This document shows positions 62,456-64,000 of a stretch of DNA of 64,000 nucleotides, one piece after another. A model generated the notes under the pieces. The model saw only the letters and a list, made by a program, of their open reading frames with translations. It had not been told where the DNA came from and did no database searches. Numbering within the stretch: the first letter of the stretch is position 1; each line of letters begins with the position of its first letter. Made by a program: the position numbers and the translations under genes. Source of the stretch: Microbacterium sp. UFMG61 (GTDB lineage: Bacteria; Actinomycetota; Actinomycetes; Actinomycetales; Microbacteriaceae); the NCBI RefSeq assembly GCF_015354505.1, contig NZ_JACAFP010000001.1, forward strand, positions 214,117 through 278,116, in the 5' to 3' direction.

Positions 62456-62905
62456 ATGGTGACGTTGCTGCTGGACCAGACGCAACTCGAGGTCGTGCTC
62501 TCGCCGATCGAGCGAGCCGCGAGCTTCCACCGGGACAATCTTCGCATCGCGCGCGACACCATCACCAAGGTGCAGCTCATCGAGGACGCGTGGACGTGGC
62601 TGCGCGGGGTGCCCAATCCCGGGACCCACATCCCGGGCGTCCTCGCATCGGGCACCTGGAAGGCGGCCGGCAGTGTGGACTTCGTGCTGATCCGCCGACG
62701 TCGCCCGAGCGTCGTGATCGACCTCGACGGCGATGAGCAGTATCGTCGCCTGATCCTGACCACGCGTCACGGGCTCGCCCTGACGCAGGCGCTGCGTCTC
62801 GACGTCTCGCACGAGCCCGCGGACGTCGAGGAGATCGTCGCCACCGCACCCACGTCGACGTCGAAGGGGCGCCGGCGACCCGTCATCCGGCCGAGACCGG
62901 CCTGA
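62456..62905 (+). CDS. Hypothetical protein (short beta-rich)
   Basis: A 149-residue soluble protein. An N-terminal region with LLLDQTQLEVVLSPIERAAS and VQLIEDAWTWLRGVP is followed by FVLIRRRRPSVVIDLDGDEQ and a basic C-terminus (KGRRRPVIRPRPA). It resembles small PH-like conserved actinobacterial proteins but I cannot name a family. CAGACT lies 6 nt before the ATG (leaderless). It is divergent from the HNH gene. Confidence 0.75.
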   Translation: MVTLLLDQTQLEVVLSPIERAASFHRDNLRIARDTITKVQLIEDAWTWLRGVPNPGTHIPGVLASGTWKAAGSVDFVLIRRRRPSVVIDLDGDEQYRRLILTTRHGLALTQALRLDVSHEPADVEEIVATAPTSTSKGRRRPVIRPRPA

Positions 62906-62931
62906 GCCCGGCTCCGGTACCCCGGTACGGA

Positions 62932-62966
62932 AACGCCCTCCGTCGCCTGTCGGCGCGGAGGGCGTT
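62932..62966. terminator. Bidirectional hairpin between the small protein and ABC ATPase genes
   Basis: AACGCCCTCCG (62932-62942) pairs with CGGAGGGCGTT (62956-62966), with an extra CGCC/GGCG inner stem. It lies 27 bp after the plus-strand gene and 23 bp after the second minus-strand stop (62989). Confidence 0.88.
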
Positions 62967-62988
62967 CGCGGGGGAACCGGGTGCGGGT

Positions 62989-63039
62989 CTAGTTCTCGCG
63001 GTGCTCGTGCTGGTGCTCGCCGTCGTGGTGCTGACCGTG
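62989..63039 (-). other. In-frame His-rich continuation after the ABC ATPase TAG stop
   Basis: After the TAG at 63042-63040 the same frame reads HGQHHDGEHQHEHREN and then a second TAG (62991-62989). A single C-to-T change (CAG to TAG) would explain it. The His-rich tail fits the preceding GEH, so it looks like a recently lost C-terminus; readthrough is possible but unproven. Confidence 0.7.
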
Positions 63040-64000
63040 CTAATGCTCGCCCTCGGGAGTCTCGACCGGTTCCTCCGCCTCGGGGGCTGCATCGGTCTCG
63101 CCCTCGCCGAACGGATACTGCTTCGGCTCGTCCTCGTAGTAGGCGCGCGCGGCGGCGGCCAGCATCGAGCTGACGGCAGCGGATCGAGGGTCGTCAGCGT
63201 CGGACTCGCCAGCATCATGCGTGTCAGCGTCGTGCGTGTCGCTGTCGTTCGCGTCGGACTCGTACTCGCCGGTGCCGGGCTCTTCCTCGTCGGACGCGGA
63301 GTCGTCTGCACCCGGGGCGGTGGACACGTCGACGCCCTCGTGCTCGTCGGTGCCCGGCTCGGCGGAGTCGGAGGACCGCTCGGTCACAGCGGTTTCGGTC
63401 GCGGTGCCGAACAGGATGTCATCGAACGACGGCTGAGGTGTCGATGCGTCGGCGTCGGAGGCGAGGGCTTCTTCTGCATCGGCTTCTTCTGCGTCAGCTT
63501 CTTCTGCATCGGCTTCTTCTGCGTCGCGTTCCGATGCGGCTGCCACTCCGTCGGTCTCGGAGTCGACAGTGTCGCCGCCCGCAGGCTCCACACCCTCGCC
63601 CTCGGATTCCGCATCCTCGCCGCCACCGACAGCATCCGTGCTCTCGGCTTCGGCTGCGTCCTCGATCACGACGGGCGGGACGACCACCGGTGCGGTGGCG
63701 AGTGCGCGCGGCGCGTGCTTTCCGCCGCGGACGAGCTCGATGAAGATGTCCTCGAGCGTGGGGCCGCGCTGCACGAGCGTGGTCAGGGCGATGCCCGCGT
63801 CGGCGGCGATCGCGCCGACGGTGCCGGCGTCGCCGCCACGCACGGTCAGACCGGATCGCAGCACCTCGACCTCGAAGCCTGCGGCGGAGAGCGCAGCGGT
63901 GAGGGCGACACGATCGGCGGCATCGACCACGACGGCGCCGGACGACGGATCCGCCAGCGTCTCGATGCCGCTGGACAGCATCAGCTGACCGCGGGAGAGC
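63040..64000 (-). CDS. ABC transporter ATP-binding protein, C-terminal part with acidic tail; 5' end outside the window
   Basis: The frame is open to the window edge. The first visible residues (LSRGQLMLSSGIETLADPS and onward) and AALSAAGFEVEVLRSGLTV, then TLVQRGPTLEDIFIELVRGG, are the C-terminal (DUF4162-like) part of ABC-2-type ATPases. No Walker motifs are visible because the catalytic part lies beyond the edge. An unusually long (about 210-residue) acidic, low-complexity tail follows, with ADAEEADAEEADAEEA repeats, a VSSMLAAAARAYYEDEPKQY element and an end in ETPEGEH before TAG at 63042-63040. The frame continues past this stop for 16 His-rich codons. Confidence 0.82.
   Translation of the reverse strand, partial: LSRGQLMLSSGIETLADPSSGAVVVDAADRVALTAALSAAGFEVEVLRSGLTVRGGDAGTVGAIAADAGIALTTLVQRGPTLEDIFIELVRGGKHAPRALATAPVVVPPVVIEDAAEAESTDAVGGGEDAESEGEGVEPAGGDTVDSETDGVAAASERDAEEADAEEADAEEADAEEALASDADASTPQPSFDDILFGTATETAVTERSSDSAEPGTDEHEGVDVSTAPGADDSASDEEEPGTGEYESDANDSDTHDADTHDAGESDADDPRSAAVSSMLAAAARAYYEDEPKQYPFGEGETDAAPEAEEPVETPEGEH
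63466..63525 (-). repeat. 15-bp tandem repeat in the ABC ATPase acidic tail
   Basis: Four 15-bp units (GGCTTCTTCTGCRTC type on the plus strand) encode DAEEA repeats of the acidic tail. Confidence 0.85.

Noticed and set aside
60880..62763. Extension of the HNH gene upstream of 62310
   Set aside because: It would overlap the divergent gene at 62456 and its promoter; TAGACT 7 nt before 62310 and the family start support the shorter form.

Overview
The window comes from a chromosome with very high G+C content, strong G/C bias at third codon positions, frequent GTG starts and tightly packed genes. The gene set (HAIR operator, actinobacterial-type HemB and PutA, HemQ with a HemY-type oxidase, DUF222/HNH endonuclease, LAXTG sorting signal, Phage_holin_3_6/DUF3618 set) and the general look of the proteins point to an actinobacterium, most likely Microbacteriaceae and probably Microbacterium. 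The genus is an inference. I saw no rRNA, tRNA, CRISPR array, prophage or complete insertion sequence.

Layout. 1-5 kb: end of an AraC/GlxA-type regulator, an NRDE-family protein, coaBC, and an N-domain-less ClpB behind a perfect HspR-type (HAIR) operator. 5-12.6 kb: amino-acid permease, nitroreductase, an uncertain reading frame, and a LysR regulator divergent from bifunctional putA. 12.6-21 kb: ABC-2 exporter pair, a membrane protein, BenE-like transporter, NarL-type two-component system, a 26-bp tandem-repeat array, an MFS transporter and a 31-residue gene remnant. 21-30.3 kb: LAXTG-anchored surface protein, HAD phosphatase, xthA, pyrE, ROK kinase, anmK, an HAD-IIA/YdeI/small-membrane operon and a DtxR/MntR-type regulator. 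30-45 kb: secreted family-11 rhamnogalacturonan lyase, mntH with two operator boxes, SpoU methyltransferase, MATE, DUF1992, M13 peptidase, a degenerate beta-lactamase-fold protein, MFS and POT transporters. 45-49 kb: GNAT, glyS, membrane protein, DUF1801 and HhH-GPD proteins. 49-60.7 kb: heme cluster hemA / hemE / (SDR + ArsR) / hemG(Y) / (three membrane-associated proteins) / hemQ-hemC-hemD-hemB-hemL. 60.9-64 kb: DUF222/HNH protein, a small protein, and the C-terminal part of an ABC ATPase with a long acidic tail.

How the genes work together. The heme genes cover every step from glutamyl-tRNA to coproporphyrin, plus HemQ, which marks the coproporphyrin-dependent route; ferrochelatase is not in the window. 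mntH and the MntR-type gene probably form a manganese homeostasis pair. PutA and its divergent LysR gene probably form a proline-catabolism unit.

Most notable observations. (i) About 29 genes have a -10-like hexamer exactly 6-7 nt before the start codon, which predicts leaderless mRNAs and fixes many starts. (ii) Three short membrane-anchored proteins, two of them built from 11-residue coiled-coil repeats, share an almost identical -10/start box at three separate loci. (iii) An in-frame TAG separates the ABC ATPase from a 16-residue His-rich tail. (iv) A dispersed palindromic repeat lies in frame in the PutA linker.
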